Positions 61,794-64,000 of a stretch of 64,000 bases of DNA are shown piece after piece. A model generated the notes under the pieces. That model was not told the DNA's origin. It searched no databases and saw only the letters and a program-made list of their open reading frames with translations. The DNA comes from Amanita rubescens (Eukaryota; Basidiomycota; Agaricomycetes; Agaricales; Amanitaceae), in assembly GCA_015039365.1 (NCBI GenBank), contig WION01000015.1:434001-498000 (forward strand), in the 5' to 3' direction. The first letter of the stretch is position 1. Each line of letters starts with the position of its first letter. The position numbers and the translations under genes are program-made.

Positions 61794-62836
61794 AATGGTG
61801 TTTGGGGTGAATAGAAAGGTAGTCTTCCAGCGACGCGCGTTCAAGACATGGCACGTGGAAAATAGGAGGCAGCACGTGATGCGCCGTTTGCCTGCGGCCC
61901 GCCGGCCCTGGGCGGCACTACCTCGGTGCCTGGTCCTACAGCTTGGCATGTCACGATGTTAGCGACCACATCTCAGCTAGCGCGTAGGTCTGCGAAACGC
62001 AATTCGCAAATGACGCTCTACTAACCACCATGTATGATCTCTAATTACCTCAGTGATCAGAAGGTCTAATTCGTCCCTTCTTTCCCCTCAGGCTTCCCAT
62101 GATGCCTTCTCAAATCGACGTTTCCCAGCAACCGTTACCCCCACAAACTCTTCAACCCATACTATGCTTCGTGTCTATGCAGTCCTGTTCGTACCCTCAG
62201 CTGCTATTACTTGTTGTCTCCACTCATCATTGAAAGCACCACCACCGGTAGCACTAGCAACAACCAGAGTGAGACGACTTGCTCCGTGCCTATGCTGAGC
62301 GTAAGACGTCTGGTGGCGTCAAGCGTTCCTCCTCTCCTACCGACAGTAACGAGCTGCTTCTATCATGGTACAGGTACAACACAAGGCAAAGGATGCAGAT
62401 TATATGACGCAGCGGAGAAATACGATCGTCCCGAGTCAGGCGCTGCCACTCTCATGCCCACTGGCATATGCGCAACAGACTAACCCTCTTCTTTTACTAC
62501 ATGCCCCGCGCCCATCCATTACCCTAAACTGGTTTTGCTGTATGGATGTCCCTTTTTATGTTGATTTGTCGCTCAAAGTCTCTCTTTCTCAGATTTAAAT
62601 CTGGCATGGTGCTGGGGAGCCGATGCTGTACTGATGACTGTCCGGCGGGTTTCACTGAAGCGCTTGGTGGGGGCGAGACGATATAGTCGTAATCAACGAG
62701 AGATGGGGGGAGTTCAAGTCGTACGATATTGTTATTTCAGACAAGTGCGTATATATGCGTGTTCATTCCCTGATGATCATCGAGAAGTAACCCCCTCCGT
62801 GCGTCGCGTCGCATTACGTGTAAGGTTCCCCAATCT
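61794..62836. other. 1 kb with only short frames
   Basis: A frame starting at an ATG near 62164 (MLRVYAVLFVPSAAITCCLHS) could be a signal peptide, and an overlapping frame ends in CFYHGTGTTQGKGCRLYD (to 62483). No splice model joins them convincingly, so no gene is called. Confidence 0.35.
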
Positions 62837-63238
62837 TTAAAAAGAACAATAGACCAAGCTAGAGTCGACGTCGCCCGCCAAGTTCAGAGCACGATAAGCA
62901 ATGAAGCACAATTCTGATGCTGCGAGCCGCACAAGCGTAAACGGATTGGATCCGCTCACTGCAGCGCTCGCTTCTCCCATATCTTTGTAGAGCTCAACGT
63001 ACTCCTTCAGCCACGAAATTGTCATGTTGGCGCCCACGTGGATTGGAATAACCTCTCAAATGATATCTATACGCGTTGTCGGAATAGTGTGGATGAAATA
63101 TGCGGAAAAACTCACAACGAAGCCTCTCTTGACTCTCGGATTTGCTGTGACTCTGATATGCCCAGAGTCGTTTTCAGAATCGGAGCAGGATCCGGAAGGC
63201 GGACGCTTGTCTTTGAGCTTAACATATAGCTGATCCTC
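62837..63238 (-). CDS. Possible 3' exons of an unknown gene
   Basis: A frame from about 63230 (YVKLKDKRPPSGSCSDSEND...RGFV) meets a GTGAGT donor near 63113. After an intron ending GAGAG it continues as VIPIHVGANMTISWLKEYVELYKDMGE to TAA at 62837. The join is in frame, but there is no start; just upstream lies an HTS1 fragment. It may itself be a relic. Confidence 0.35.
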
Positions 63239-63420
63239 TCTCTACTTGTTGGTCAACACGTCCTTGCGTTCAAAACCGGGTGCTTCGAATCACGCTCCGA
63301 AGTTTGCAAGGAACACACCCCCTCGCGGTCTTTTGTTTAACGGGCGGAACATTTCATAGGACGCTCTCCTACACAAAAATTGACCTTGCGCCCAGAAAGC
63401 CTCAACTATATGTTTTCATC
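63239..63420 (-). pseudogene. Second HTS1 fragment
   Basis: The minus strand contains GTTGAGGCTTTCTGGGCGC (exon 1 of HTS1, 54608-54626), then GAAATGTTCCGCCCGTTA and CCGGTTTTGAACGCAAGGAC (exon 2, 54870-54970), with the sequence between exon parts deleted. It is decayed and cannot encode the enzyme. Confidence 0.75.
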
Positions 63421-64000
63421 GTTTGCTTACTTGTATATCCGTTGTTGGAAGAATTGAATGCTGCCTTCAGGGTTGACAAAATGGAGATGTCAATCTTTTG
63501 TTGACGCAGCATGCCACTACTTAGCTGGGATGAAACGCTGATCAGCGATCTCTCCACATCGCATGTCGTTTCGCTGACGCAAGGCTTTGTTCTTTCCGGA
63601 AAAAAAAGAGAAATTTTATCTCCATTTGATTGGATGAGAACTCCAAAGCCAGTTCAAGTAGTATGCGTACCTCCTAGTCTACTATACAAGCAAAAATAGA
63701 TGTCGTAGAAATCATAGCTGTCATCATCATAAAGAGAGAAAAATATGTTCGCATTGTTCAAGACGTGGGAGCACGAGACCGGACGTAGGTTGGTGGGGAT
63801 GAGGCAGGGAGCACTTATGGTGCCGCGGGTGCATAGTAGTATGTTGGCGTAAAACCATAATTGTTAAAAGCAGGTTTTCGCGGTCCGCGATGTCTGATAA
63901 GCGTAGGGTGGGCTACCCCAGTGGAATTTGGGATGAGATGGCGACGGGGGGAATAAGACTGATGGTAGGAGTAATCAGGTCCGGGCGGAGGTTGGGGAGA
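63421..64000. other. Window end, no gene recognised
   Basis: About 0.6 kb with short frames only; nothing supportable on either strand. Confidence 0.4.

Noticed and set aside
62164..62483. Possible small secreted protein
   Set aside because: The signal-peptide-like start and the cysteine-bearing end are in different frames and no intron joins them.

Overview
The window looks like a piece of a repeat-rich Agaricomycete (mushroom-forming basidiomycete) genome. Its genes are split by many 45-65 bp GT-AG introns with CTAAY-like branch sites. The protein families are typical fungal ones: NB-ARC/TPR NLR-like proteins, a Dsk2 ubiquilin, a MARVEL membrane protein and cytosolic/mitochondrial histidyl-tRNA synthetase. 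Much of the rest is LTR retrotransposon DNA. This assignment rests on gene structure and families, not on a database search.

Layout. 0-11.3 kb: two divergent NLR-like genes (NLR-1 cut by the window edge, NLR-2 complete at 904 aa), relics of a third NLR 3' end, and one frameshifted plus two decayed copies of a short-chain dehydrogenase (SDR). 12.1-17.6 kb: secreted modular protein A, a C2-domain membrane protein, and an intact dsk2. 18-31 kb: a third NLR gene (NLR-3), split by a 10.2 kb chromodomain Ty3 element (19163-29395, TSD AATTT) that itself carries a 3.5 kb TIR DNA transposon (21950-25438, TA target). 31.5-34.4 kb: a non-autonomous LTR element with a 660 bp TIR element in one LTR. 35-39 kb: gene fragments (SDR, HTS1). 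39.6-49.3 kb: secreted modular protein B, a paralogue of A, with an 8.5 kb Ty3 element (39868-48359, TSD CTTTG) in its second intron. 49.4-51.3 kb: decayed dsk2 copies. 51.8-54.1 kb: a two-module secreted protein split by a 1.56 kb gag-only LTR element (TSD CTCCC). 54.3-57.5 kb: intact HTS1 and a frameshifted MARVEL gene. 57.9-60.6 kb: a mitochondrial DNA polymerase gamma fragment and a LINE-like ORF1 with a poly(A) tail but no ORF2. 60.7-61.8 kb: a coiled-coil protein of unknown function. 62-64 kb: sparse sequence with a second HTS1 fragment.

The main themes are these. (1) Three large LTR-type insertions lie inside host genes that are otherwise open, each with clean target-site duplications, so the host reading frames can be read across the insertions. 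(2) Genes in the window (SDR, dsk2, HTS1, NLR) have decayed partial copies nearby; the dsk2 copies keep intron sequence, which points to DNA-level duplication. (3) The Ty3 elements carry extra coding capacity: a 734-residue ORF downstream of pol with a CCHH zinc knuckle, long Met-free open frames upstream of gag, and a canonical -1 slippery heptamer at the gag stop. (4) The secreted proteins A and B are built of duplicated modules joined by 6-9 nt microexons. The N-terminal exon of the NLR genes encodes a short conserved segment that could be a signalling motif.
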